Shown: positions 53,596-62,227, counted from the stretch's first letter. The stretch: DNA of 64,000 bases from Acanthopleuribacter pedis (GCF_017377855.1 NZ_JAFREP010000003.1:310001-374000); one strand, 5' to 3'. The notes: a model not told the origin generated them from the sequence alone. Made by a program: numbers and translations.

Positions 53596-56500
53596 GTGAA
53601 CTCCGGCCTGATCCCGTCAACCCCAGGTCTCCCCAAACCGCAAATTATGTTGGATTGGTCGCACCGTCGCAACACCTGTTACGAACTCCAAATTACCTAT
53701 CAAACAGTTCACCCCAGGAACTGGCAAGCCGAGGTTACTTTTGACTTTAAGGCCCTTACTTCCGTGGCACACGACCCCGAGGCCTACGGCTTGGCGCTGG
53801 CACGCATGCTTTGGGGATCGGAACTTGCCGACGCCTGGGCGCTGGTGCGCGGGGACGACCAGCCTTTTCGTTTGACCTGCGCCCCCTGCGATGACGAATT
53901 ACAGGCCTTGCATTGGCATTGGTTGCGTTTACCTCGAGGCGCCGTATCCAGGTCGCCTTCCGTTCCGAGGCAAGCCACGCTTACGACCTGGCCGTTTTCG
54001 GCGCTGGACGAGCGCATCGCTTACGCCGTGCGCTTGCCCACCAATCAGCCCCCACCCAAAAAGCAGTTGGCAAAAAGTGACTTGCATTTGGCCTTGGTCG
54101 CGGCTGTTCCCGGCGCGGGGTCGTCTGATGCACTTGCCGCCTTGTTGCCCGAGGAACATCCCTATCCCGTGACCGTGCTCGATTCCCGAGCGGCGGATGC
54201 CGAGGCCTTGCCCAGCCTGGAAAACCTCGCCCGGGTGCTTTCCCAAGAAAAACCCACGGTGCTGCACCTCACGGCACACGGCCGTGTCAAAGCGAAAACC
54301 GGCGAGACCCAGCTCGAATTGGTAGGACCCGACGGCCAACCCGAGCGCGTCAGCGATCAAGCATTCATCGACATCTTGGCGGTTTGTCCCGAACGCCCGC
54401 ACCTGATTGTTTTGGCGGCCTGCCACGGTGCCGACGCCCGCGCACCGTCGGCGACACCGTCCAACGCGACCCCGTTCCAGGGGTTGGCCACCCGCCTGGT
54501 GAAGGAACTGGGCATTCCCTGGGTGATTGCCGCCAAGGGCCCGCTGGACATGGTTTTGGCCGAACGCCTGTTTTCGCGTTTCTACCCCGCCCTGTTTCAA
54601 AGCGGGGACATTCCCACCGCTTTTGCCAAACTCTTCGCCGGGGCGGGTGATGTGGAAGACCGCCTCGCGCCGGTGGTGTTGTGCCGCACCCACGAACCTT
54701 TGTTCCGCGACGACCCACGCCGGCTCGGGCGAGCAGCCTGGCGGCGCGGCCTGGAACGGCTGATGCCCGCACTTGAGGGCCGGATTCCCGAGAAAAAACG
54801 AAACCAATGGGTGACCCGCATCAAGGAACACCTCGCCCAAAATCTAGAGGGCGATCCCAACCCCGAGGACGCCTTTTTTGTTGCAGTCAGCGCTTTTTAC
54901 CAGCGCGTGTTCGGCGCGGATTTCAGGGCCATGGCCAGGGGCGAGGCGATTCCCCCGGATTCCTTCACGGGCAACCCCTTCACCGGGCTTGCCGCCTTTG
55001 ACGATACGAACGCGAATGCATTTTTTGGGCGGGCGCAGGAGGTTCTGGAATTATGTCGTGTTTTAGAGAGCCTGGGGGTTCTGCTTGTTCATGGCGATTC
55101 CGGGTCGGGTAAGTCATCATTGTTGCAAGCAGGATTACTGCCGGAGTTGCGGAAACGTTATCCCGATTTATCGATTCTCAGGATTCGCCCGAATGAGTAC
55201 TACGAGATACCCACTGGTGCGCATGCCACGATAATTGTCGATCACTTAGAGCAACTTTGGGGTCATCCAGGAAGCAATGAAGCGGCCGACGTTTGGCTGA
55301 AAGATTTACTAAGACAATCCAACACGCAAGAAGGGCAACGTTGCTGGGTAATCGGAATGGTGCGGCAGAATGACGTTGGTCGCTTATTAGGCCTGGATAT
55401 AGAGCAGAATCGCATCAAAAACGCCTTGCACCTCTTGAAACCCCTGCAAGGAAAAGCTTTGCTACAAGCCGTGTGCGCCCAGGCCGGCACGGCGGGTTTG
55501 CTACTCGAAGATCGTTTGAAAGATGCACTGGAACGGGAAATGGAAGATGCTGCTTGTATGCCGCACGTCCAATTGCTGGGGGCCCGTTTGGTGGAACGGC
55601 GTGAGGGACTTTGGCTGACCTTCGAAGCTTATGAGCAACTAGGGCGTTTAGCGAATATTATCGGCAACGAAGCGGAGCGCGTCTTTTCCACCATGACACG
55701 TCAAGAACAGGAAATTTGTGGATTTATCTTGAGCCGATTGGTGCAAATTGCGTCCTTTGAAAATGAACGACCGAAACAGTTTTTATTGCATCATGCAACC
55801 TTACCCGAATTATGCCCAGATCAAGTTAAAAACGAGACTGTAGTCGTTTTGGTGGATAACTTGGTTAATGCACGATTATTGGTGTGCTCGGCGCACGGAT
55901 TAATTGCGCTGGGTCATGAGGCGATGGTACGGCATTGGCCCCGACTTCAAATGATGCTGTACGATTTTGCTGAATGCGCAAAGCAATGTCGCCTTTTACA
56001 GCCACGCGTTCAAGTGTGGTTGGAGGAAGACAAAAATGAAGCGTTTCTTCAAATTGGCGACCATGAGCTGTCGTCCATTGATGATTTGGTTGCGAAGCAT
56101 CATTTTGCGATTACCGGGAACGAGCGGGATTTCATTGAGGCGGGCCGTCGGCGATTAGAGAAAGAAGCTAAGGAGAAGAAGGAACAGCAAGCGTCGATTT
56201 CACGGTTAAATCGTTACTTGATAGTCGCTTTTTTAATCCTGTTTTTTGGTTTTGGCGCTTATTTCCAAAAGGCGGAGCAAGAACACCTTGTAAGAAGTCG
56301 TAAGCTGGCGCGCGATGCCCATATTGCTGCTGATAAGGGTGACTATCAGGATTCACTCCGTGCGGCCTTGGATGCGGCTGAACTGGAGACTCATTTTTTG
56401 TTTACGCCGACGGTGCCCGAGGTGGATGTGGCTTTGTTCCGTGCGCTCGCGGGTCACCGGCCCTTTGTGACGCTGACTCAGCACGACGAACCAGTGCGTG

Positions 56501-57981
56501 GTGTGGCCGCCGCAGGGGATTGGGTCGCGAGTTGGGGCAAAAAAACCTTGCGCCTGACCCACATCGACGGGGAACGCGCCCACGTTGTCACCGCCCACAA
56601 AAGCCGCTTCCACGAACATGTGTTGTTTTCGCCGAGCGGGGATCGTTTGCTGGTGGTGTCGAACCGAGGCGAAGCCGTTGTGTACCAAAGTGACGCCGTC
56701 CAACGGGCGTTTACCCTCGGCGACGGTGGCGCCAAGCTGGTGGCTGCTGTTTTTTCCCAGGACGGCGAGCAGATAGTCACCGCCGACAAAAAGGGGCGCC
56801 TTGCCCGATGGCACGGCCGCACCGGTGCCTTACTTCAGGAAACCGAACATCAGGGTCGGTTTGACCAAATCGCGCTGCATCCTCGCGAACCCTTGGTTTT
56901 GTTCAGCGACATGGGCGCGGGCCTTTATCTGTGGCGCCCGGATGAAGCCGTTGTTGCCACCTTGCGTTCGGCGCGTTCCGGTAAAAACGGTAAATCCTTG
57001 CGCCATATTGAATGGGACCCGGTCGGCCGCAATGCGCTGTTTCTCGACGGTCGCAACCGGCTGTTCCGCCAAGCGGTTTGGCCCAGGCTGAGCAAGCAAC
57101 CCGTGAAAATGGAAGACGCCGTCAGCTTGTTCCGCGTGGATCCCGGCCGTCAACAAACCGCCGTGTTGGGGATGGATTACCGGCTTAGCGTGTTTGACGG
57201 CGAAACCCGGAATCTTTCTACCAAGGCAACCACGCTGCCCGCGCGGGGTGAGGCCGCCACGCGGGGAATCGCCGCCAACGACGGCACCTTCACCGACCGC
57301 GGCTTGAGCTGGGCCGCCCTGTACCGCAACCGACCCGTGATGATCTGGCACATCGACAGTGGTTTGCCGGTTTTTCAAACGCCGCCGTCCATGCAACCGC
57401 GCCACTTCGCCGTGGCCGATGGTGCCGTGATCGTTGCCGACGTCGCCAATCGGGTTCATCGGTTCCCGCGCGGTTCCATTGCGTTTTCGATCCCAGAGGC
57501 CGAGGCCGCCGACGCGCCCCTGCGGCTGGTGTTGGGCCAAGCAAGCTTGGCTGAGCACGAAGCGGTTCCTGCTGAACAAGGCCACCTCGTCGGCGGCTTG
57601 CGTTTCTTCCGCGAGGGCAAAAAGGGTTCGGGCCTACCCGAACAGTGGCGCTCGGTTTTCACGCGGAACAAAGCCGGCGCGATCCTGCCCGAGGCGCGGG
57701 TTTTCCTGGGGTTGAATGACCGCGCGGCGTTGGTTACCGTACCCGGTACCTCGGCGTGTGCGCAGTTGTGGTTCGCGCATCGCGAGCGACAGAATCCCCG
57801 AACCATGTTCGATCTACCGCCCGCGCGTTATCGATTTGCCCGGGGTTCGGATGCTCGGCTCCATGTGCTGCATCCCCACGGCTTGACCTACGTGGTTACC
57901 CCGCAAACACGGGATCGCTTGGTGGAAGCCGCGGCCGGACGATTGGGCGGGCCCTTGGGTGTTGTGGCTGGAGCGCAGTAG
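53596..57981 (+). CDS. CHAT protease - nSTAND ATPase - TM - WD40 protein
   Basis: 1461 aa from a GTG with GGAGG 5 nt upstream. Residues about 150-370 form a caspase-like CHAT domain with catalytic His228 (LHLTAHG) and Cys276 (LAACHGAD). Residues about 480-830 form a STAND-type ATPase with the P-loop GDSGSGKSS at 500-508 and Walker B VDHLEQLW around Asp549. A Lys/Glu-rich coil leads to one membrane helix (about 874-891, YLIVAFLILFFGFGAYF). The rest (about 950-1455) is a WD40-type propeller with degenerate repeats (FSPSGDRLLVVSN, FSQDGEQIVTAD). STAND proteins use a C-terminal sensor to trigger oligomerisation and an effector domain. Here that implies a propeller sensor and protease effector, as in bacterial immune or cell-death systems. 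The central ATPase part has much lower GC than both ends. Confidence 0.88.
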   Translation: MNSGLIPSTPGLPKPQIMLDWSHRRNTCYELQITYQTVHPRNWQAEVTFDFKALTSVAHDPEAYGLALARMLWGSELADAWALVRGDDQPFRLTCAPCDDELQALHWHWLRLPRGAVSRSPSVPRQATLTTWPFSALDERIAYAVRLPTNQPPPKKQLAKSDLHLALVAAVPGAGSSDALAALLPEEHPYPVTVLDSRAADAEALPSLENLARVLSQEKPTVLHLTAHGRVKAKTGETQLELVGPDGQPERVSDQAFIDILAVCPERPHLIVLAACHGADARAPSATPSNATPFQGLATRLVKELGIPWVIAAKGPLDMVLAERLFSRFYPALFQSGDIPTAFAKLFAGAGDVEDRLAPVVLCRTHEPLFRDDPRRLGRAAWRRGLERLMPALEGRIPEKKRNQWVTRIKEHLAQNLEGDPNPEDAFFVAVSAFYQRVFGADFRAMARGEAIPPDSFTGNPFTGLAAFDDTNANAFFGRAQEVLELCRVLESLGVLLVHGDSGSGKSSLLQAGLLPELRKRYPDLSILRIRPNEYYEIPTGAHATIIVDHLEQLWGHPGSNEAADVWLKDLLRQSNTQEGQRCWVIGMVRQNDVGRLLGLDIEQNRIKNALHLLKPLQGKALLQAVCAQAGTAGLLLEDRLKDALEREMEDAACMPHVQLLGARLVERREGLWLTFEAYEQLGRLANIIGNEAERVFSTMTRQEQEICGFILSRLVQIASFENERPKQFLLHHATLPELCPDQVKNETVVVLVDNLVNARLLVCSAHGLIALGHEAMVRHWPRLQMMLYDFAECAKQCRLLQPRVQVWLEEDKNEAFLQIGDHELSSIDDLVAKHHFAITGNERDFIEAGRRRLEKEAKEKKEQQASISRLNRYLIVAFLILFFGFGAYFQKAEQEHLVRSRKLARDAHIAADKGDYQDSLRAALDAAELETHFLFTPTVPEVDVALFRALAGHRPFVTLTQHDEPVRGVAAAGDWVASWGKKTLRLTHIDGERAHVVTAHKSRFHEHVLFSPSGDRLLVVSNRGEAVVYQSDAVQRAFTLGDGGAKLVAAVFSQDGEQIVTADKKGRLARWHGRTGALLQETEHQGRFDQIALHPREPLVLFSDMGAGLYLWRPDEAVVATLRSARSGKNGKSLRHIEWDPVGRNALFLDGRNRLFRQAVWPRLSKQPVKMEDAVSLFRVDPGRQQTAVLGMDYRLSVFDGETRNLSTKATTLPARGEAATRGIAANDGTFTDRGLSWAALYRNRPVMIWHIDSGLPVFQTPPSMQPRHFAVADGAVIVADVANRVHRFPRGSIAFSIPEAEAADAPLRLVLGQASLAEHEAVPAEQGHLVGGLRFFREGKKGSGLPEQWRSVFTRNKAGAILPEARVFLGLNDRAALVTVPGTSACAQLWFAHRERQNPRTMFDLPPARYRFARGSDARLHVLHPHGLTYVVTPQTRDRLVEAAAGRLGGPLGVVAGAQ

Positions 57982-58031
57982 TTCGGTGTTCTTGTTGATG
58001 GGCAAAACTTGTGGCGGGTTAGGGAAATGAA

Positions 58032-58061
58032 AAACGGCGGGCCGCTGTCGACCCGCCGTTT
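58032..58061 (-). terminator. Rho-independent terminator
   Basis: AAACGGCGGG...CCCGCCGTTT is a 10-bp stem followed on the minus strand by TTTTT's continuation. It lies directly after the stop of the gene at 58083. Confidence 0.8.
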
Positions 58062-58082
58062 AAAGCAAAGCTTGAATCAAAC

Positions 58083-59087
58083 TTAACGGCAGCCGCTGTC
58101 CGGGGTGGTGGCGACCACCGTGTCGAGGTGGTCGTTGTAGCCGCCGCCGGGGATTGGGGTGGTGCCGTTGTCGCCGGCCAAATCGCCGATGGTGAAGGTT
58201 TGGTTTTTGGGGATACCCACACGTTCGTAGGCCTCGATGTCGGTGTCGGCATTGCCGTAGGCGCGAAAGATGCTGATGCCGCCGTTTTGGATTTCCTGCA
58301 ACACGCCCGCTTTGTAATCGGCCGTGCGGAAGATGCTGTCTTCATTGCTCAGCGCCGTGCGCAGCGTGTAGTCCGGCAGGTGCATGTAATCGCGCAACCA
58401 TTGGCGCGAACCCTTGGCGTACCAGTAGGGACGGGCCGTCAGGAAGATCGGGTGGTAACCCAGGGCGATGTAGTGTTCCACCAATTCGCCCGCGCCTTGG
58501 CGAGGTTCAGCCCACTCGATGCCGGTGTAGTCGAGGATGGTTTCCAGGTCGTCGATGGTCAGGGTTTCGTCGATGTCGAAGACCACCGCTTGGGTGCCGG
58601 GTGATACCACGCGCACGTAGGCGTTGGTGCTGCTGAGGTCGCCCATCACCACCATTTTCACCACGTAGGTGCCTTCTTCCAGCGCGGGCAGTTCGACGAA
58701 AATTTTGCCGTCCGAGTTGGTGGCATGGCGGCCGATGAATTGCCAATCGCCCAGGTTGGGGCCGTAGATGTAGGTTTGCACCCACTCGTACTCAAGGTCC
58801 TTGTGAAACACGATGCCGTAGTCGAACTTGCCGGTCAGGCGGCTGGGGTTCCCCGCGGCGACCACCAAATCATGGCCCATGTGGAACGGTGTGTCTTGTG
58901 CGAGCCAATTGTTCCAGAACAGTCTGAACCGCTCGCGGCGGGGATAATCAAAGGGGGGTGGGTTCTCGATTTCGGCGAAATCGGTGCAGACGGGTTGCGC
59001 GTGAAGCGTCGCGGCGCCGGCAACAAAGCCAAATAGAAGCAGGGCGTTAAAGATCATTTGAAGGGACATATTGATGGGAGCCTTCAT
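58083..59087 (-). CDS. Secreted lipin-like (LNS2) HAD phosphatase
   Basis: 334 aa from the ATG at 59087 (AGGAG 8 nt upstream); the signal peptide ends near ATLHAQ. Residues 60-165 form a beta-sandwich-like region (GTYVVKMVVMGDLSSTNAYV). Residues 166-310 carry a HAD domain with DIDETLTIDD (nucleophile Asp171, Asp173), Thr217 in IFLTARPYW, Lys259 in DYKAGVLQEI and acidic residues in YGNADTDIEAY and GDLAGDNG. The LTARP...KGSRQWL and AYGNADTD motifs match the LNS2 domain of lipin/Ned1/Smp2 phosphatidate phosphatases. Here DxDET replaces DxDGT. It probably acts in the periplasm or outside, perhaps on phospholipids or other phosphate esters. Transcribed alone. Confidence 0.82.
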   Translation of the reverse strand: MKAPINMSLQMIFNALLLFGFVAGAATLHAQPVCTDFAEIENPPPFDYPRRERFRLFWNNWLAQDTPFHMGHDLVVAAGNPSRLTGKFDYGIVFHKDLEYEWVQTYIYGPNLGDWQFIGRHATNSDGKIFVELPALEEGTYVVKMVVMGDLSSTNAYVRVVSPGTQAVVFDIDETLTIDDLETILDYTGIEWAEPRQGAGELVEHYIALGYHPIFLTARPYWYAKGSRQWLRDYMHLPDYTLRTALSNEDSIFRTADYKAGVLQEIQNGGISIFRAYGNADTDIEAYERVGIPKNQTFTIGDLAGDNGTTPIPGGGYNDHLDTVVATTPDSGCR

Positions 59088-59451
59088 GCTCTTTTCTCCT
59101 CTCGTGAATCGATGGTGAACGAAAAAAAAGCGTTCTACCGAAGCTGTTTCACTGGAATTGAAAGGCATGAGTAAGGAAAACAGTGAAACAGTCGGTAGAT
59201 CACGAAAGGTGGAATGATATTCTATCCAACCCCGACCTTGTTGGCTAGGCGCTATCTTGTCTGACCAGTTGGGATTGTGATGTGACTTACTTTGTTGTGC
59301 TGAAATTGTTTTTGGGTGGGATTTTTGTGAGCTTTTGATGCGCGGTGGATGATTCGCGCGACCCAGCCGCGAGATCGCCGTGGTGATCGTCCGGGTTGGT
59401 CTTTGTGATTCGGGCAACCCGGGGTGGGCCCGGCCCCACCGTGTGTGTGCG
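59088..59451. other. Intergenic region with inverted repeat
   Basis: About 360 nt without a gene, holding the inverted repeat at 59135-59198 and the end of the DUF2891 gene unit. No T-run terminator was seen for the latter. Confidence 0.4.
59135..59198. repeat. Long inverted repeat upstream of the phosphatase gene
   Basis: CTACCGAAGCTGTTTCACTG (59135-59154) pairs with CAGTGAAACAGTCGGTAG (59181-59198) apart from a two-base bulge, around a 26-nt AT-rich centre. It lies 48-111 nt upstream of the phosphatase start, so it could be an operator, an attenuator or the upstream gene's terminator. Confidence 0.6.
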
Positions 59452-60537
59452 TTAGCGGGGGGTGGGGATGCCCCGTGCCGTGACCAGGTAGACCGCGAAG
59501 CTGCCGAGCCAGTGACCGCCCTCGTAATGGGCGCCGGTTACCGCGGCCAGGCCGGAGGTGCGGTGGTGTTGCGCCGCTTGCGTCAGGCTTGCGCGGCGTG
59601 GGTCGTGCGCGGGAAGGCCGGCGACGATGCCCTCAAGCATCCAGGCACGGCTGAGGTTGAGGCCGTCCAGGTGGGCGAGTTTCCCGTCCGTTGCATCGGT
59701 GACCGTTGCCGGCTCGAGCCAATCCGTCTGTTCTTTGATGGGGATTTCGGGCAGGTAGGCGCCGAGCCAAGCGGCAAAGTGGGTCGGCGCGTAGAAACGG
59801 CGCATGAGATCGGCAACCGCGAGGCTGGGTGAAAGGAAATCCTGGGAGGAGGGTTCGAAGCGGAGCGGGGCGTTTTGGTCGCGGGCATGGAACTGTTCCG
59901 CCGTGGTTCGGATCAGGTCGCGCATTTCCCGGTCGCCCTTGGTCACCGCCCAATCGTAGGCGAGCCCGAAGGCGAAGGCCGATTGGGCGTGTTCGCCGGT
60001 TCGGATGGGGTGACCCATTTTGGGGATCCAGGTCCTCAGGTTCTCAGCGCAGATTTGCTCCAGCGGCTCCAGCGCGGTTAACCAGCGGGCCGCGCGCGGG
60101 TCCTTCCATTCCCGCAGTTCGGCGGTGAGTTGGAGGAACCAGGCCAAGCCGTAGGGGCGTTCGTAAGCGGCGCGTCCGCGCGGTTTGAAATAGGCGGCCT
60201 CGGCCGCTGCTTTCTCCGCGGTGAAGGCCCGATTCAGCACCGCTTCGATTTCACCGGAAGCCGCGGTTTCGGGAAAAAGCCGGAGGATGCGAACGAGCAG
60301 CCAGTGGCCGTGGACGGAGGAGTGCCAGTCGAAGCAGCCGTAGAAGATGGGGTGCAGTTCGCGCGGTGGCTTCACATCAGCGTCGCCGGTCATGACGTGC
60401 GCGATCTTGTTGGGGTACTCCCTTTCGACGCAGTCGAGGGCGAGGCGCGCGAAGCGTTCGGCCTGTTCGGTGGTGATGCGGTCCACGGGTCCTCCTTCGG
60501 AGGTGGGTGAGATCAAAAGGAATAGGAGAAGGATCAA
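59452..60537 (-). CDS. DUF2891 family protein, probably exported
   Basis: 361 aa from a TTG at 60537 with GGAGG 5 nt upstream; the frame is open to a GTG at 60600. The hydrophobic N-terminus MILLLFLLISPTSEG suggests export, but the n-region is uncharged. The core has HPIFYGCFDWHSSVHGHWLL, YGLAWFLQLTAELREW, RTGEHAQSAFAFGLAYDW and FLSPSLAVADLMRR, the signature of DUF2891, a predicted alpha/alpha-barrel. Near the end, LNLSRAWMLEGI and HYEGGHWLGSFAVYL are conserved too. The His/Trp/Glu-rich central cavity is compatible with glycan handling; no activity is established for the family as far as I know. Confidence 0.82.
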   Translation of the reverse strand: MILLLFLLISPTSEGGPVDRITTEQAERFARLALDCVEREYPNKIAHVMTGDADVKPPRELHPIFYGCFDWHSSVHGHWLLVRILRLFPETAASGEIEAVLNRAFTAEKAAAEAAYFKPRGRAAYERPYGLAWFLQLTAELREWKDPRAARWLTALEPLEQICAENLRTWIPKMGHPIRTGEHAQSAFAFGLAYDWAVTKGDREMRDLIRTTAEQFHARDQNAPLRFEPSSQDFLSPSLAVADLMRRFYAPTHFAAWLGAYLPEIPIKEQTDWLEPATVTDATDGKLAHLDGLNLSRAWMLEGIVAGLPAHDPRRASLTQAAQHHRTSGLAAVTGAHYEGGHWLGSFAVYLVTARGIPTPR

Positions 60538-60686
60538 GGCGCCCTCCACGTTTAAATAGGTTGAAAGACCCCATTCTAACCCGCGCGGGCGGGAAGTCAC
60601 GGGGTGGGCGTTGTTTTTTCGCGGTCCGTCGCCCTATCCCGCATTTCTCACCGGGCTTTCAGTCCAGACCCTGTCTGTCCCATGCC

Positions 60687-61250
60687 AAAAAAAATGCGGA
60701 TGATGTTCCAAGCAAACATCATCCGCGAGGCTCACACACACATTTTGGAAAAAATGAGCGACCGGCGCCCTTCACGAGCACCGGTCGCCGCTCAGACCTT
60801 TAAGGAGAATCGGGGAAAAAAGGGCGACCGGTGCCCACAACAAGCACCGGCCGCGGAGGCTCACACACTAACTGTTGGGAAAAAAGGCGACCGGTGCCCA
60901 CAACGAGCACCGACCGCATCTCGCACACTAAAGGAGAATCGGGGAAAAAAACGCAGCCGACACGCGTCGTACGTGCCGGCCGCGGAGGCTCACACACTAA
61001 CTGTTGGGAAAAAAGGCGACCGGCGCCCACAATGAGCACCGACCGCATCTCGCACTCTAAAGGAGAATCGGGGAAAAAAACGCAGCCGACACGCGTCAAA
61101 CGTGCCGGCCGCGGAGGCTCACACACTAAAACGGGGAAAAAAGGGCGACCGACGCCCACAACAAGCGTCGGCCGCATAGGCTCACACACTAATCGGAAGG
61201 AAAAAAAGCGCGGCCGGCGGCGAAACGCCGGCCGCATAGGCTCACACACT
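60687..61250 (-). repeat. Tandem array of nine terminator-like hairpins
   Basis: Nine hairpins start (plus-strand coordinates) at 60695, 60758, 60824, 60887, 60953, 61016, 61082, 61145 and 61210. Spacings are 63, 66, 63, 66, 63, 66, 63 and 65 nt. Each has a 10-13 bp GC-rich stem preceded on the plus strand by 6-8 A, so on the minus strand each is a stem followed by U6-U8. Between hairpins, two alternating spacers recur, seen on the plus strand as GAGGCTCACACACTAA and ATCTCGCACACTAAAGG. Stem mismatches on the plus strand (A/C) all become G-U pairs in a minus-strand RNA. The array follows two small minus-strand genes. Function unknown; it could be a multiple terminator, an sRNA cluster or a repeat element. 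Confidence 0.85.
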
Positions 61251-61283
61251 AACTGTTGTTAAAAGGGTAAGGGTCGGCATGGG

Positions 61284-61487
61284 TCAGGCCAATAAATCGA
61301 GAACCTGGGCTTCGGCCGCGAGCGCTTCTTTTAAGGTGGAAACTTGGGTTTCGAGCTGTACTTCGGCGGTGCTCTGGGCGCTGACCACCTCGGGCAACAC
61401 ATAGCCTTCGGAAAGGCGTTGCGCGGTGAGGTCTAACAATGCCCGAGAGCGGTCCAGACCGGCGAGTGCGCTGCTGACGGCGTCCAT
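61284..61487 (-). CDS. Small flagellar-rod-like helical protein, paralog 2
   Basis: 67 aa: MDAVSSALAGLDRSRALLDL at the start and AAEAQVLDLLA at the end. The N-terminal SALAGLDRSRALLDLTAQRL resembles the short helix of flagellar rod/hook proteins (ALxGLxxAxxxLxxxAxxxAN), and the end resembles their C-terminal helix (LDxLA). The middle that forms the usual body of those proteins is missing. It begins 3 nt after the stop of its paralog, without its own clear ribosome binding site, so translation is probably coupled. No flagellar genes are nearby. Confidence 0.6.
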   Translation of the reverse strand: MDAVSSALAGLDRSRALLDLTAQRLSEGYVLPEVVSAQSTAEVQLETQVSTLKEALAAEAQVLDLLA

Positions 61488-61490
61488 GGG

Positions 61491-61697
61491 TTAAGCCAAA
61501 ATGTCGAGGGCGCTATCTTCGACCTCGTTAATCGTTTGAATGGTTGCGATTTGGGCTTCCGCCTCGCGTTGTGCCAGCTTCGAATTAACAATCGGCTCCG
61601 TGTCCAGATTGCCGTTGGCCAACTCCTGCGAGGAGGCGTTTAATTTGGTGGCTGCTCGGTTTAAGCCGCCGAGCGCGGCGTTGATGCCTTCAATCAT
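61491..61697 (-). CDS. Small flagellar-rod-like helical protein, paralog 1
   Basis: 68 aa: MIEGINAALGGLNRAATKLN then ASSQELANGNLDTEPIVNSK and an end NEVEDSALDILA. It resembles a minimal flagellar rod/hook N-helix plus C-helix more clearly than its partner, including the SSQELAN segment, which mirrors the ANNIAN box. The two neighbours match in length, N-terminal pattern and C-terminal LDxLA, so they are probably a duplicated pair encoding a two-subunit helical assembly. Weak ribosome binding site (GTAGG). The hairpin array lies directly downstream on the same strand. Confidence 0.6.
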   Translation of the reverse strand: MIEGINAALGGLNRAATKLNASSQELANGNLDTEPIVNSKLAQREAEAQIATIQTINEVEDSALDILA

Positions 61698-62227
61698 GAC
61701 CTACATTTCGGACGAAAGTAGGTCAGACTGAAGTCTGAAAGTGGGATTTTTTGAATGTTTACCGTTTCTTTACAAAGTGAATGAAACCTTTCCTCGGCCG
61801 CTTCAAGCGATGTACCGGCTAACATCCTTTGTTTCAGGCATCCGCGCCAAATTGCCGCAAATTTACGAATCTTGGTTCGGTTTTCCCGCCCGCTGATTGG
61901 GCTAAAAAACCGGCCGCGAACCGCACAAAAAGTTCCAAAAATCACTGCAAAAATCCGCGAGAACCCTTTTGGCCGGGTTTTCAACCCCGTTTTTGGCCCT
62001 ACCGCCATTGTTTTTGGCCGGTTTTTCGGGGGATCGTCGCCGCAAGCAAATTTTTTTCGGGAATTTTCGTCGCTCGTCTGTCTGGTCTACTGAACGCGAC
62101 CCCAACGGCCACGTCGCCCCGGCGACACCCCTCCAACTTCCCACCCGGACCGCACCCGTGACGGTTCCCTGGCCGAGGTGTGTCTCGAATTAACGCCACA
62201 CCGTGGCGCACGCACAAGGAGTACACC
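61698..62227. other. Divergent intergenic region rich in T-tract/GGCC motifs
   Basis: No gene supported. Between 61960 and 62070 the word TTTTGGCC recurs several times, among A/T runs and GGCCGG words. Promoters for the small genes (minus) and the secreted protein (plus) should lie here. Confidence 0.4.

Noticed and set aside
60687-61250. CRISPR array
   Set aside because: Repeats are palindromic, variable in sequence and longer than spacers; spacers themselves are repeated and no cas gene is near.
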